Shown here: in pieces, positions 26,253 to 34,344 of the stretch
Layout: each line of letters begins with the position of its first letter
Numbering within the stretch: the first letter of the stretch is position 1
NCBI RefSeq assembly: GCF_023073315.1
Contig: NZ_JADPJH010000034.1
Location: forward strand, 451,333-515,332
From: Bradyrhizobium sp. 1
GTDB lineage: Bacteria > Pseudomonadota > Alphaproteobacteria > Rhizobiales > Xanthobacteraceae
Direction: 5' to 3'
Length of the DNA stretch: 64,000 bases
Position numbers and translations under genes: made by a program
The notes under the pieces: model-generated
The model's database searches: none
What the model was told of the DNA's origin: nothing
The model's input: the letters and a program-made list of their open reading frames with translations, nothing else

Positions 26253-26732
26253 TCAAGGCTGCTGCTTGGTGATCTCGTCTTCGTCCCGCTCACTCGGGCT
26301 GGAGGAATCGGCTGTGAGGTTTCCATCGGTCCAATCGATGCCAAATGCATCCAATCCCTCCGCAAGCAAATCGCCCAGCATCGGATCACCAAGCAGATAT
26401 CGAACCGTCTCGCGCCGGGGTGCGCGGTAGGTCGTCCGCGCGTCCACGGCGCGGGCACGCAGGTCGCTCCATTCATCGATCGTCCCCTCGCCGCGCCCAA
26501 GCCATGTCAGCGCCACCAGATCGATCTGCTCGTCCTCATTCAGGGCGAAGATGAAGCTTCCGAGTTCTTGGCCGGTCGGATCGGAGCCATCGTCGGTGAG
26601 GACGTCCACTGCGTCATCATCGGAGGGGTTCGAACCGGAATCCGGATCGGAGTCCGCTTCCTTGACGTCGAATTCGCGCGCCTTCTCGATGATGAAGGCG
26701 ACCTTCTCGGCGGAAATGGCAAGCTCTGGCAT
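26253..26732 (-). CDS. DUF3775 domain protein
   Basis: 159 residues, very acidic. It begins MPELAISAEKVAFIIEKARE, has a D-rich stretch (SDPDSGSNPSDDDAVDVLTD), then the conserved block ALNEDEQIDLVALTWLGRGE and LGDPMLGDLLAEGLDAFG. This is the DUF3775 arrangement in Bradyrhizobium; the function is unknown. ATG at 26732 follows GGGGGAG. It is convergent with the quinone reductase gene and divergent from the MBL gene. Confidence 0.85.
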   Translation of the reverse strand: MPELAISAEKVAFIIEKAREFDVKEADSDPDSGSNPSDDDAVDVLTDDGSDPTGQELGSFIFALNEDEQIDLVALTWLGRGEGTIDEWSDLRARAVDARTTYRAPRRETVRYLLGDPMLGDLLAEGLDAFGIDWTDGNLTADSSSPSERDEDEITKQQP

Positions 26733-26858
26733 GGCTCCCCCTTGGTCTGGCTGGTTTCGGGTTCCTCCGATAACGCCACATCTCGACAGATGATCCATTG
26801 CCTTCGGCGGCGGAAGGCCGCATCTTTCGCGAAAGCAAGAAAATAAAGGGCACGCTGC

Positions 26859-27707
26859 ATGCCGTGGAACGTGGGCAAGGTCAAAATCACTAAAATCGTG
26901 GAGCTGGACACGGTCGGCTCGACCCGCTTCATCCTGCCGGCCGCGACCAATGATGAAATCCGCAAACTGCCCTGGCTGATCCCGCATTTCGCAACCGAAG
27001 AGGGTCGGCTGAAAATGTCGATCCACTCGCTGGTGGTGGAGACGCCGACGCGCCGCATCGTGGTCGATACGGGTTTGGGCAACGACAAGCAGGGCCGCGG
27101 CGTCCCGGTCTGGAATAACCGCAGCACGCCGTTTCTGGAGACCATGATTGCGGCGGGCTTTCCCCCTGACAGCATCGACACCGTGCTGTGCACGCATCTT
27201 CATGTCGACCATGTCGGCTGGAACACGAAGCTGGTCGATGGCAAATGGGTGCCGACTTTTCCGAAGGCGCGCTACATGTTCGGCAAGACCGAATATGAGT
27301 ATTGGCGCGGCTATACGGCCGAGCCGGACAAGGTTGCGGTGTTCGACGATTCCGTGAAGCCGGTCGTCGATGCCGGCCTGGCCGAGCTGATCCCGAGCGA
27401 CCACCGGCTCTGCGAGGAGATCAGCCTGATCCCGACCCCAGGCCACAGCCCCGGGCACATGAGCGTCCTGATCGAAACCGGCGGTGAACAAGGGCTGCTC
27501 GCCGGCGACGTCGCCCATCACCCCTGCCAGATGGCACATCTCGACTGGTGCTCGGTCGTCGACAGCGACCCCGCACAATCGGCGGCGAGCCGGCACAAAT
27601 TGTTCTCGCGCTTTGCCGACACCCCGACGCTGGTGATCGGCGGACATTATTCGGCCGGGCACATTAAGCGGGACGGCGACGCGTTCAGGTTTGTGGCGCT
27701 GGGCTGA
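26859..27707 (+). CDS. MBL-fold hydrolase (lactonase-like), paralogue 1
   Basis: 282 residues. The metal motif is THLHVDHVGWN (His113, His115, Asp117, His118), with the second-half His in PTPGHSPGHMSV, Asp in LLAGDVAHH and the last His in GGHYSAGHI. It is an N-acyl homoserine lactonase / AttM-like group member by motif order; the substrate could be a lactone or other ester. It shares WVPTFPKARY and the whole metal region with the second MBL gene at 30805. A type C repeat follows. Confidence 0.88.
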   Translation: MPWNVGKVKITKIVELDTVGSTRFILPAATNDEIRKLPWLIPHFATEEGRLKMSIHSLVVETPTRRIVVDTGLGNDKQGRGVPVWNNRSTPFLETMIAAGFPPDSIDTVLCTHLHVDHVGWNTKLVDGKWVPTFPKARYMFGKTEYEYWRGYTAEPDKVAVFDDSVKPVVDAGLAELIPSDHRLCEEISLIPTPGHSPGHMSVLIETGGEQGLLAGDVAHHPCQMAHLDWCSVVDSDPAQSAASRHKLFSRFADTPTLVIGGHYSAGHIKRDGDAFRFVALG

Positions 27708-27712
27708 TCTTC

Positions 27713-27830
27713 GTGTCCCGGACGCGGTGCAGCGTGCAACGCTGCTCCGCAGAGCCGGGACCCAGAGTGGCGCGGCATGGGTCCCGGCTCTGCGCCGCAT
27801 CGCCTCGCGCTGCGTCGCGTCCGGGACACG
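27713..27830. repeat. Type C long palindromic repeat
   Basis: Outer arms CGTGTCCCGGACGC (27713-27726) and GCGTCCGGGACACG (27817-27830) match exactly. Nested inside is a second stem, with CCGGGACCC pairing to GGGTCCCGG. It sits 5 bases after the MBL stop and could also act as a transcript-stabilising or terminating hairpin. Confidence 0.85.
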
Positions 27831-27954
27831 AGACCTCACCTCGCCCACCGAATTGAGAGGGCTGCAATGCGCCCCTTCATAGGCGGTTGAATTTCCCGCC
27901 GCCCTGTTCCATGAAGCTATTTAACCGATCGGTCCATCTGAGGGAGAAACGAGA

Positions 27955-28797
27955 ATGAAGCTTGTTCGTTATGGCGAAAAGGGTGCGGAAAAGCCCGGCC
28001 TGATCGACAAATCCGGCCAATTGCGCGACCTGTCGGCGCATGTGAAGGACCTCACCGGCGAGGCCTATTCGCCCGAGAGCCTGAAGAAGCTGGCGGGCCT
28101 TGACCCCGCCTCGCTGCCGGCCGTCTCCGGCAAACCGCGGTTCGGCGCGCCCGTCACCGGCATCTCGAAATTCGTCGCCATCGGCCTCAACTACAGCGAC
28201 CACGCCAAGGAAACCGGCGCGGCGATCCCGACCGAGCCGATCATCTTCATGAAGGCCAACACCTCGCTGTCCGGCCCGAACGATGTGGTCGAGAAGCCGC
28301 GCGGCTCGACCAAGCTCGACTGGGAGGTCGAGATCGCCGCCATCATCGGCACCCGCGCAAAATACATCTCGGAAGCCGATGCGCTGAACTACGTCGCCGG
28401 CTATTGCGTCTGCAACGACGTTTCCGAGCGCGCCTTCCAGACCGAGCGCCTGGGCCAGTGGACCAAGGGCAAGTCGCACGACACCTTCGGCCCCGTCGGC
28501 CCCTGGCTCGCGACCAAGGACGAGATCAAGGATGTGCAGGATCTGTCGATGTGGCTCGACGTCAACGGCCAGCGCCGCCAGACCGGCTCGACCAAAACCA
28601 TGATCTTCTCCATGGCCAAGTGCATCTCCTATGTCTCGCAGTTCATGACCTTGCTGCCGGGCGACATCATCACCACCGGCACCCCGCCCGGCGTCGGCCT
28701 CGGCATGAAGCCGCCAACCTTCCTCAATGTCGGCGACGTCGTGACGCTCGGCATCGAAGGCCTCGGCGAGCAGCGCCAGGAGATCGTGGCGGCGTAA
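27955..28797 (+). CDS. Fumarylacetoacetate hydrolase family protein
   Basis: 280 residues. N-terminal lid domain, then the FAH core: FVAIGLNYSDHAKE, MKANTSLSGPND, metal-binding acids in LDWEVEIAAIIG, NDVSERAFQ and DIITTGTPPGVGLG. Members cleave or decarboxylate beta-keto acids from aromatic ring breakdown, with Mg or Ca. The exact substrate is not readable. It is followed by a type A repeat and the GST gene; this row of genes looks like a catabolic set. Confidence 0.93.
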   Translation: MKLVRYGEKGAEKPGLIDKSGQLRDLSAHVKDLTGEAYSPESLKKLAGLDPASLPAVSGKPRFGAPVTGISKFVAIGLNYSDHAKETGAAIPTEPIIFMKANTSLSGPNDVVEKPRGSTKLDWEVEIAAIIGTRAKYISEADALNYVAGYCVCNDVSERAFQTERLGQWTKGKSHDTFGPVGPWLATKDEIKDVQDLSMWLDVNGQRRQTGSTKTMIFSMAKCISYVSQFMTLLPGDIITTGTPPGVGLGMKPPTFLNVGDVVTLGIEGLGEQRQEIVAA

Positions 28798-28814
28798 GCC
28801 TCCGCGCTCTCCTC

Positions 28815-28927
28815 GTCATTGCGAGCGAAGCGAAGCAATCCAGAATCCCTCCGCGGAAACAGACTGGATTGCTTCGTCGCCAGCGCAAAATTGCTTCGCA
28901 ATTTTGTCGCGGGCTCCTCGCAATGAC
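28815..28927. repeat. Type A palindromic repeat, copy 2
   Basis: Ends GTCATTGCGAG (28815-28825) and CTCGCAATGAC (28917-28927). Inner arms GCAATCCAG / CTGGATTGC as in copy 1. This copy carries an additional stem CAAAATTGC-TTC-GCAATTTTG on its right side. Confidence 0.9.
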
Positions 28928-28959
28928 GAAGCAAAACGTTCATCCGTGGGATAATCCAA

Positions 28960-29571
28960 ATGAAACTCTCCTTCTCCCAAGCCTCGCCCTTCGCCCGGAA
29001 GGTCCGCATTGCCGCGATCGAGCTAGGGCTGATCGACAAGATCGAGTTCACGCCGGCAACCGTCGCGCCGGGCACGGTCAACGAGGATTATTCGCGCATC
29101 ACGCCGCTGAAGAAGCTGCCGGTGCTGATCACTGATGACGGCGACGTCATTCTGGATTCCTACGTCATCGTCGAATATCTCAATGAAATGGCCGGCGGTA
29201 GCCTGATCCCCGATTACGGCCCGCGGCGCTGGAAGGCCAAGACCAATCATGCGCTGATCAACGGCATGCTCGATTCCATGCTGCTGTGCCGCTACGAGAA
29301 GATGGTGCGACCGCAGGGCCTGCAATGGCAGGCCTGGTCGGACGACCACTGGAACCGGGCCTGGACCGGCATGGCGCGCTTCGAGAACATGCCTGATGTG
29401 CTGAATGGCCCGTTCGACATCTCGCAGATCGGCCTCGTTTGCGTGCTCGGCTATGCCGACTTCCGCTTCACCGATTGCGGCTGGCGCAAGGCCTATCCAA
29501 AGCTCGATGCCTTCCATCAGAAGATGCTGGAGCGGCCTTCCGTGAAAATCTCGGTGCCGCCGGCGGCGTAG
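28960..29571 (+). CDS. Glutathione S-transferase family protein
   Basis: 203 residues. MKLSFSQASPFARKVRIAAI is the GST N-terminal fold with a Ser at the usual catalytic Ser/Cys position; LPVLITDDGDVILDSYVIVEYL gives the cis-Pro region and the glutathione-binding D-S pair. The C-terminal domain contains ISQIGLVCVLGYADFRF. It may be a dehalogenase, isomerase or detoxifying GST; FAH and GST genes adjoining suggest a maleylacetoacetate-type isomerase role, but maai motifs are not clear, so this is a guess. Confidence 0.88.
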   Translation: MKLSFSQASPFARKVRIAAIELGLIDKIEFTPATVAPGTVNEDYSRITPLKKLPVLITDDGDVILDSYVIVEYLNEMAGGSLIPDYGPRRWKAKTNHALINGMLDSMLLCRYEKMVRPQGLQWQAWSDDHWNRAWTGMARFENMPDVLNGPFDISQIGLVCVLGYADFRFTDCGWRKAYPKLDAFHQKMLERPSVKISVPPAA

Positions 29572-29594
29572 CGGAATATGCCGGGAGAATGACG

Positions 29595-30788
29595 ATGCGC
29601 AATCAATTCTCCCGGTTCACAATCCTCGGCGCGGGCCTTGCGCTCGCGCTCTCCGTTTCCGCCACCGATCTACGGGCCGAGAGCATGTCGCCTGGACAAC
29701 GCGACCAGGCCTGCGGATCGCCGTCATCGATCGACGATGGCTGGGAGATCGCCTCGCCCGACGATATCGGCATGGACGGCGCGCGGCTGTGCGACATCGC
29801 CGCGCGGCTCGAGCAGCGGGCAACGGCGGTCCATTCGGTCGTCGTTATCAGGCACGGCAAGCTCGTCTTCGAGCAATATTTTCCCGGCTACGACCAACCT
29901 TGGGGAGAGCCCGAAGGCCAGTACGAATTCACCGCAACGACCAAGCACGACATGCGCTCGGCGTCCAAGAGCGTGACCTCGCTGCTGATCGGGATCGCGA
30001 TCGACCGCAAGCTCATCGCAGGCGTCGATGAGCCCGTTCTGAAATTCTTCCCCGACACCGCAGCGGTGAAGCAAGCAGGATGGGAAGCCATCACGCTGCG
30101 CCATCTGCTGACGATGTCCTCCGGCATCAAATGGGACGAGGCGCGGGCCTGGACCGATCCTGAGAACGACGAGCCGCATCTCGTCTTCGAGCCGGATCCG
30201 CTTGGCTATGTGTTGTCGCGGCCAATCGCAGCACCGCCCGATATGCTATGGACCTATAATGGCGGCGGCACGGAACTGCTCGGCAACATCATCGAGCGCG
30301 TATCGAAACGATCGCTGGAGGCGTTCGCGCGCGAGGCGCTATTCCAGCCGCTCGGCATCAATGATGTCGAATGGAAGACCTATGCGAAGAACGGCAAGAT
30401 CGCAGCGGCTTCGGGCCTGCGCTTGCGGCCGCGCGATGCGGCCAAGATCGGCCAGTTCGTGCTCAATCGCGGCCAGTGGAACGGCCAGCAAATCGTCTCG
30501 GCCGACTGGATCGCGCAATCGATCACACCGCGCTTCCAGGCGATCGGCTTTTTCGGCAGCACTCTGTTCTACGGCTATCAATGGTGGATGGGCCGCTCGC
30601 TCGTCGGCGACAAGGAAATCAAATGGGTTGCGGCCGTCGGCTGGGGCGGGCAGCGCATTTTCATCGTGCCCGAGCTTGATCTCGTCATGATGACCACCGC
30701 CGCGCAATACGGCCAGCCCAAGGAAGGCCTGGCCGCGATCGACATTCTCTCCAATATCGTCATTCCATCCGTGCGCGACGCGCACTGA
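29595..30788 (+). CDS. Serine hydrolase of the beta-lactamase/class C group
   Basis: 397 residues with a signal peptide (cleavage near D-L-R-A, residue 28). Active-site S-x-x-K is SASK at 122-125 (HDMRSASKSVTSLL). The second motif is WTYNGGGTELLG, where Tyr is kept and the usual Asn is shifted, and the third near-C-terminal motif is VGWGGQRIFIVPE. The protein is exported, probably a periplasmic esterase or carboxypeptidase-like enzyme. ATG at 29595 is chosen because GGGAG lies 7 bases upstream; 29589 is also possible. Confidence 0.87.
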   Translation: MRNQFSRFTILGAGLALALSVSATDLRAESMSPGQRDQACGSPSSIDDGWEIASPDDIGMDGARLCDIAARLEQRATAVHSVVVIRHGKLVFEQYFPGYDQPWGEPEGQYEFTATTKHDMRSASKSVTSLLIGIAIDRKLIAGVDEPVLKFFPDTAAVKQAGWEAITLRHLLTMSSGIKWDEARAWTDPENDEPHLVFEPDPLGYVLSRPIAAPPDMLWTYNGGGTELLGNIIERVSKRSLEAFAREALFQPLGINDVEWKTYAKNGKIAAASGLRLRPRDAAKIGQFVLNRGQWNGQQIVSADWIAQSITPRFQAIGFFGSTLFYGYQWWMGRSLVGDKEIKWVAAVGWGGQRIFIVPELDLVMMTTAAQYGQPKEGLAAIDILSNIVIPSVRDAH

Positions 30789-30804
30789 TCACAAAGGAGC
30801 GAGC

Positions 30805-31674
30805 ATGAGCCTGAAATACGCGATCGGCGATCTCACCATCCATCGCGTCATCGAGCAGGAGACCTCGTTCGTCCCAGCGCTGGAGATGCTGCCGGGACTG
30901 ACGCCCGAGGTGCTGGCCGAGAACCGGGCCTGGATGCGCGAGGCGAAGGCGCTGGACGAGCAGGACGTGCTGCTGCTGTGCTTCCAGTCCTACGTGGTGA
31001 AGACACCGCACCACACCATTTTGATCGACAGCTGCATCGGCAACGACAAGCCGCGGCCGCAACGGCCGAAGTGGAACATGAAGACCGACGACACCTATCT
31101 GCGCGGGCTCAACGCCGCAGGCTTCGCGGTCGACGACATCGACTTCGTGATGTGCACGCATCTGCATGTCGACCACGTCGGCTGGAACACGCGGCTGGAG
31201 AACGGCCGCTGGGTGCCGACCTTCCCCAAGGCGCGCTATATCTTCGCCAAGCAGGAGTACGATCACTGGTTCGCACAGAACGCGAAGGCGGAGATCCCGC
31301 CCTTCGCCGACAGCGTGCTGCCGGTGGTCGAGGCGAAACGCCACGAGCTGGTCGGCAACGACCACCAGATCGGCGACCACGTTCGCATCCTGCCGACGCC
31401 CGGTCACACGCCGGGCCACATCGCTGTTACGATGGGCCGCGGCAAGGACGACGCCGTGTTCTCCGGCGATCTCATGCACTCGCCGTTGCAGACGCTCTAT
31501 CCGGAGCTGTCGATCAAGTTCGACGTCGACCCGGCCAAGGCGGCAACGACACGCCGCAGCTTCCTCGAGCGCTATTGCGACACCGACACGCTGTGCTGCA
31601 CCGCGCATTTCCCGTCACCGTCGGTCGGGAAGATCCGGCGCAAGGGCAACGCGTTCGTGTGTGCATCGGTTTAG
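30805..31674 (+). CDS. MBL-fold hydrolase (lactonase-like), paralogue 2
   Basis: 289 residues. Metal motif THLHVDHVGWN with His119, His121, Asp123, His124; then PTPGHTPGHIAV, FSGDLMHSPLQ and a last His in TAHFPSPSVGK. Compared with paralogue 1 it has an N-terminal extension (EQETSFVPALEMLPGLTPEV), typical of a separate MBL subgroup. It starts 16 bases after the serine hydrolase stop, so the two are likely co-transcribed. It may open lactones made by the neighbouring enzymes. Confidence 0.88.
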   Translation: MSLKYAIGDLTIHRVIEQETSFVPALEMLPGLTPEVLAENRAWMREAKALDEQDVLLLCFQSYVVKTPHHTILIDSCIGNDKPRPQRPKWNMKTDDTYLRGLNAAGFAVDDIDFVMCTHLHVDHVGWNTRLENGRWVPTFPKARYIFAKQEYDHWFAQNAKAEIPPFADSVLPVVEAKRHELVGNDHQIGDHVRILPTPGHTPGHIAVTMGRGKDDAVFSGDLMHSPLQTLYPELSIKFDVDPAKAATTRRSFLERYCDTDTLCCTAHFPSPSVGKIRRKGNAFVCASV

Positions 31675-31682
31675 GGAAGTGC

Positions 31683-31777
31683 CGTAGGGTGGGCAAAGCG
31701 CAGCGTGCCCACCGTTCCAAACGCGTTAGAGAATGGTGGGCACGACGCGCGAAGCGCGCGCCTTTGCCCACCCTACG
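31683..31777. repeat. Type B palindromic repeat, copy 1
   Basis: Ends CGTAGGGTGGGCAAAG (31683-31698) and CTTTGCCCACCCTACG (31762-31777) are exact complements. Inner GCGTGCCCACC pairs with GGTGGGCACG. A related copy is at 54580, where the arms read GGGTTAG. Confidence 0.9.
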
Positions 31778-31801
31778 ATTCCACCCGAGTGGAGAGAAGC
31801 G

Positions 31802-32947
31802 ATGACAACACTCCCCGACATTCCTCTCCCCGCCGGAATCCGCTCGCGTTATGTGGACGGCATCAATGGCTTGCGCATGCATGTGCTCGAAGCCGGCTTC
31901 GAGACCAGAGGCCGCCGCTGCATTCTGCTGCTGCACGGCTTTCCAGAGCTCGCTTTCTCCTGGCGCAAGGTGATGCCGGCGCTGGCCGCGGCCGGCTATC
32001 ACGTGATCGCACCGGACCAGCGTGGCTATGGCCGCACCACCGGATGGACCGCCGATTACGACAGCGATCTCACGCCGTTCTCTCTCCTCAACCTCGTGCG
32101 TGACGCGCTCACGCTGGTGTCGGCGTTCGGCTACAGGCAGGTTGATCTCGCCGGGCATGATTTCGGCAGCCCGGTTGCGGCGTGGTGCGCGCTGATCCGC
32201 CCCGACGTGTTTCGGTCGGTGACGCTGATGAGCGCACCGTTCGGCGGGGCGCCGGCGCTGCCGTTTGGCACGGTCGATACGCCGGCAAAGCCTGCGGTCG
32301 AAGATCCCGTGCATCGCGAGCTCGCCGCGTTACCGCGGTCGCGCATTCACTATCAATGGTACTACGCGACCCGCCCGGCCAATGCGGACATGCAGCGCGC
32401 GCCGCAGGGCGTGCATGATTTCCTGCGCGCCTACTACCACCATAAGAGCGCGGACTGGACCGACAACAAGCCCTACCCGCTGAAGTCATGGTCGGCGGAT
32501 GAGCTGGGAAAACTGCCGACCTACTATGTGATGGACGCCGGCGAGACCATGGCCGAGACGGTCGCGAAGGAAATGCCCTCGCCGGCCGCGATCGCCGCCA
32601 ACCAATGGCTGCCGGACAGCGACCTCGCTTTTTACAGTGCTGAATATGGCCGCACCGGATTCCAGGGTGGCCTGCAATGGTATCGCTACGGCACGTCGGG
32701 CATGCTCAATCACGAGATGCAGCTGTTCGCGGGGCGCAGCATCGACGTGCCCTCATGCTTCATCTCGGGCAAGCAGGATTGGGGCACCTATCAGCGACCC
32801 GGCGTGTTCGAGGCGATGCAGGAGCGCGGCTGCACGAAGATGCTCGGCTGCCATCTCGTCGACGGCGCCGGCCATTGGGTGCAGCAGGAGCAGCCGGCCG
32901 AGGTCAGCCGGTTGCTGCTCGAATTCCTGGTGACAGCCGGGACCTAA
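31802..32947 (+). CDS. Alpha/beta hydrolase, epoxide hydrolase type
   Basis: 381 residues. Oxyanion motif HGFPE (45-49), cap-proximal APDQRGYGRT, nucleophile Asp120 in LAGHDFGSPVAAW (epoxide-hydrolase class uses Asp, esterases Ser), and catalytic His in GAGHWVQQEQP. Two Tyr-containing cap residues are plausible (HYQWYY). It would open an epoxide to a diol, or hydrolyse a haloalkane-like compound. ATG at 31802 follows GGAGAGAAG. It is the last of a series of small-molecule enzymes. Confidence 0.9.
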   Translation: MTTLPDIPLPAGIRSRYVDGINGLRMHVLEAGFETRGRRCILLLHGFPELAFSWRKVMPALAAAGYHVIAPDQRGYGRTTGWTADYDSDLTPFSLLNLVRDALTLVSAFGYRQVDLAGHDFGSPVAAWCALIRPDVFRSVTLMSAPFGGAPALPFGTVDTPAKPAVEDPVHRELAALPRSRIHYQWYYATRPANADMQRAPQGVHDFLRAYYHHKSADWTDNKPYPLKSWSADELGKLPTYYVMDAGETMAETVAKEMPSPAAIAANQWLPDSDLAFYSAEYGRTGFQGGLQWYRYGTSGMLNHEMQLFAGRSIDVPSCFISGKQDWGTYQRPGVFEAMQERGCTKMLGCHLVDGAGHWVQQEQPAEVSRLLLEFLVTAGT

Positions 32948-33043
32948 GCCTTTCGGGGCAGACACTCTCCGCTATCGGGAACATTCGGCAATAGCTGGCG
33001 TTGCGGCAGGCCGGCGTTGCGTCCGGAGCTATGGAGAACACCT

Positions 33044-33400
33044 ATGGAAAAAAAGATCGCCGGACTATTGGGCGCCATGGCGGCGCTCGGCGCTGCCGGT
33101 TCCGCGCAGGCCACGTCTGCCCCGACAGACGTCCTGAAGGCAAATTCATTCGCCGAACTGCTTCAGCCAATCCCGAACGCTGCGGCGACACTGCAGGCCG
33201 TCGACGAAGCAGCCCCCGTCCCTCCGCGCGACAACGTCCAGCTCGCGCAGTTTTACCATCACCATCACCACCACCATCATCACCACAGCTTCTACCGCCG
33301 GTATGCGCCGCGGGTGGTCGTGGTGCCGCCGCGGTATCGGTACCGCCATCACCACCATCATCACCATCACCACCATAGCTTCTATCGCCGCGACTACTGA
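33044..33400 (+). CDS. Secreted protein with two natural poly-histidine modules
   Basis: 118 residues from ATG 33044 after GGAG. Signal peptide ends near A-Q-A-T (residue 24). Two copies of a module of ten histidines followed by SFYRR occur, separated by an aromatic/Arg segment (YAPRVVVVPPRYRYR). The histidine codons mix CAC and CAT and the flanks are native, so this is not an engineered tag. A periplasmic metal-binding (nickel, zinc, copper, cobalt) role is likely. A terminator follows at 33416. Confidence 0.78.
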   Translation: MEKKIAGLLGAMAALGAAGSAQATSAPTDVLKANSFAELLQPIPNAAATLQAVDEAAPVPPRDNVQLAQFYHHHHHHHHHHSFYRRYAPRVVVVPPRYRYRHHHHHHHHHHSFYRRDY

Positions 33401-33415
33401 GCCGCCTACGACAGC

Positions 33416-33441
33416 AAGACAGGGCCCCCGGGCCCTGTCTT
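33416..33441 (+). terminator. Rho-independent terminator after the His-rich gene
   Basis: AAGACAGGGCCC (33416-33427) pairs exactly with GGGCCCTGTCTT (33430-33441) across a 2-base gap (real loop formed by opening a few inner pairs). T-rich downstream (CTTGAT). The convergent gene ends at 33470. Confidence 0.8.
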
Positions 33442-33469
33442 CTTGATGGCCCGATTGAGTGAGACGGTC

Positions 33470-34192
33470 CTATCCCTCCCTCGATTTGTCCTTGGCGGCA
33501 CGATGCAGATGCCGATAGGTGCCGTCGAAAACCGTATCCGTAGACGACGTCCATTCGGTTCCCGCCGACAATGTCGGGCGGCTGTTGTAGATTCGCCGGG
33601 CCTGAAGTTCGCGCTCGGAAGCCTCCTCCACGTCCATCTGCTCGAGATCGTAATTCGCTTCCTCGGGAAGCACGATGATCTGTGCGAATGGCTCGTTCGG
33701 CCTGAAGATGTGGGTGCGCCCTTCGGCTGGTGCCTTGAACACGGTGAAGAACAGCATGGGCCACCAATTGCGCACCAGCGCGGGCACTGCGATTGGTACC
33801 GTGTCGGTCCGATCGGTATAAAACCGCGGGTGCGGTTCGGTCCGGATTGCCATGCCTTTCTCGACCTTCAGATCGAGCAGGATCTGATAAGTGTAGAAGA
33901 CGTCTCCGAAATTCCGGAATGGCGGCCACTGCACGCCGCTGTCCGGCGGCTCGCCCCAGTCGGCTTCGAAAACCAGGTGCCCATCCCTGGTGCTGACGTG
34001 GAGTTCGAAGTCGTAGGGATAGAACAACTCGATGCCGTACTGAGCGCCCTCCGAGAACGGCACGCAATGCCAGACTTCCTCACGGGAGCCGTCGGCCCGC
34101 GGCTCCCGTTTGCCGGCCCAGCCAGGAATCTCGAGCTTGGTCCGCCGCGGCGCCAGGCGCGGATCGTTCAGCCGGTATTTGACCTTGCTCAT
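33470..34192 (-). CDS. Protein of unknown function, 240 residues (possibly DUF6065)
   Basis: From ATG 34192, after a G-rich site (GGTGGGGGG). No signal peptide or membrane segment. Features: EVWHCVPFSEGAQYGIELFY, DLKVEKGMAIRTEPHPRFYT, a WWPMLFFTVFKAPAEG segment and a charged C-terminus of about 50 residues. The pattern resembles what is called DUF6065 (a conserved protein of actinobacteria and rhizobia) but I cannot confirm this. It is divergent from mbfA, and its start lies near the iron-responsive promoter region. Confidence 0.65.
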   Translation of the reverse strand: MSKVKYRLNDPRLAPRRTKLEIPGWAGKREPRADGSREEVWHCVPFSEGAQYGIELFYPYDFELHVSTRDGHLVFEADWGEPPDSGVQWPPFRNFGDVFYTYQILLDLKVEKGMAIRTEPHPRFYTDRTDTVPIAVPALVRNWWPMLFFTVFKAPAEGRTHIFRPNEPFAQIIVLPEEANYDLEQMDVEEASERELQARRIYNSRPTLSAGTEWTSSTDTVFDGTYRHLHRAAKDKSREG

Positions 34193-34287
34193 GAGCCCCC
34201 CACCGATGCCAAAATTTCCCGGGTCTGGAACGGCCAGGATCGGATCGGGTTCCACCCCCTGACCGGTCGAAAAATCGACCACGGAAA

Positions 34288-34316
34288 TTGACCGGAGAGG
34301 ATCGATCTCGTATAGA
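34288..34316 (+). promoter_or_regulatory. Sigma-70-like promoter of mbfA
   Basis: -35 TTGACC (34288-34293), 17-base spacer, -10 TATAGA (34311-34316). The predicted start point is about seven bases later, inside the Irr-type box at 34317-34331. This reading is by eye against the consensus. Confidence 0.6.
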
Positions 34317-34331
34317 TTAGAATAATTCTAA
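34317..34331. promoter_or_regulatory. Irr box (iron control element)
   Basis: TTAGAA-TAA-TTCTAA, exactly palindromic with 3-base spacer, matching the rhizobial iron control element recognised by Irr. It covers the expected transcription start of mbfA, which suits repression under iron limitation. Confidence 0.8.
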
Positions 34332-34344
34332 ACTACGGGATCCG

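Noticed and set aside
31683..31777. Insertion-sequence ends or attachment site
   Set aside because: The element is about 95 bases, has no transposase and recurs at 54580 as an intergenic palindrome; it fits a repeat family.
33256..33390. CAC/CAT tandem stretches as a CRISPR or microsatellite
   Set aside because: They encode histidines in frame within a gene that has a signal peptide and ribosome-binding site. There are no spacers.
33256..33390. Vector-derived His-tag contamination
   Set aside because: Two runs of ten with mixed codons and the native SFYRR flank, inside a rhizobial context with its own terminator.
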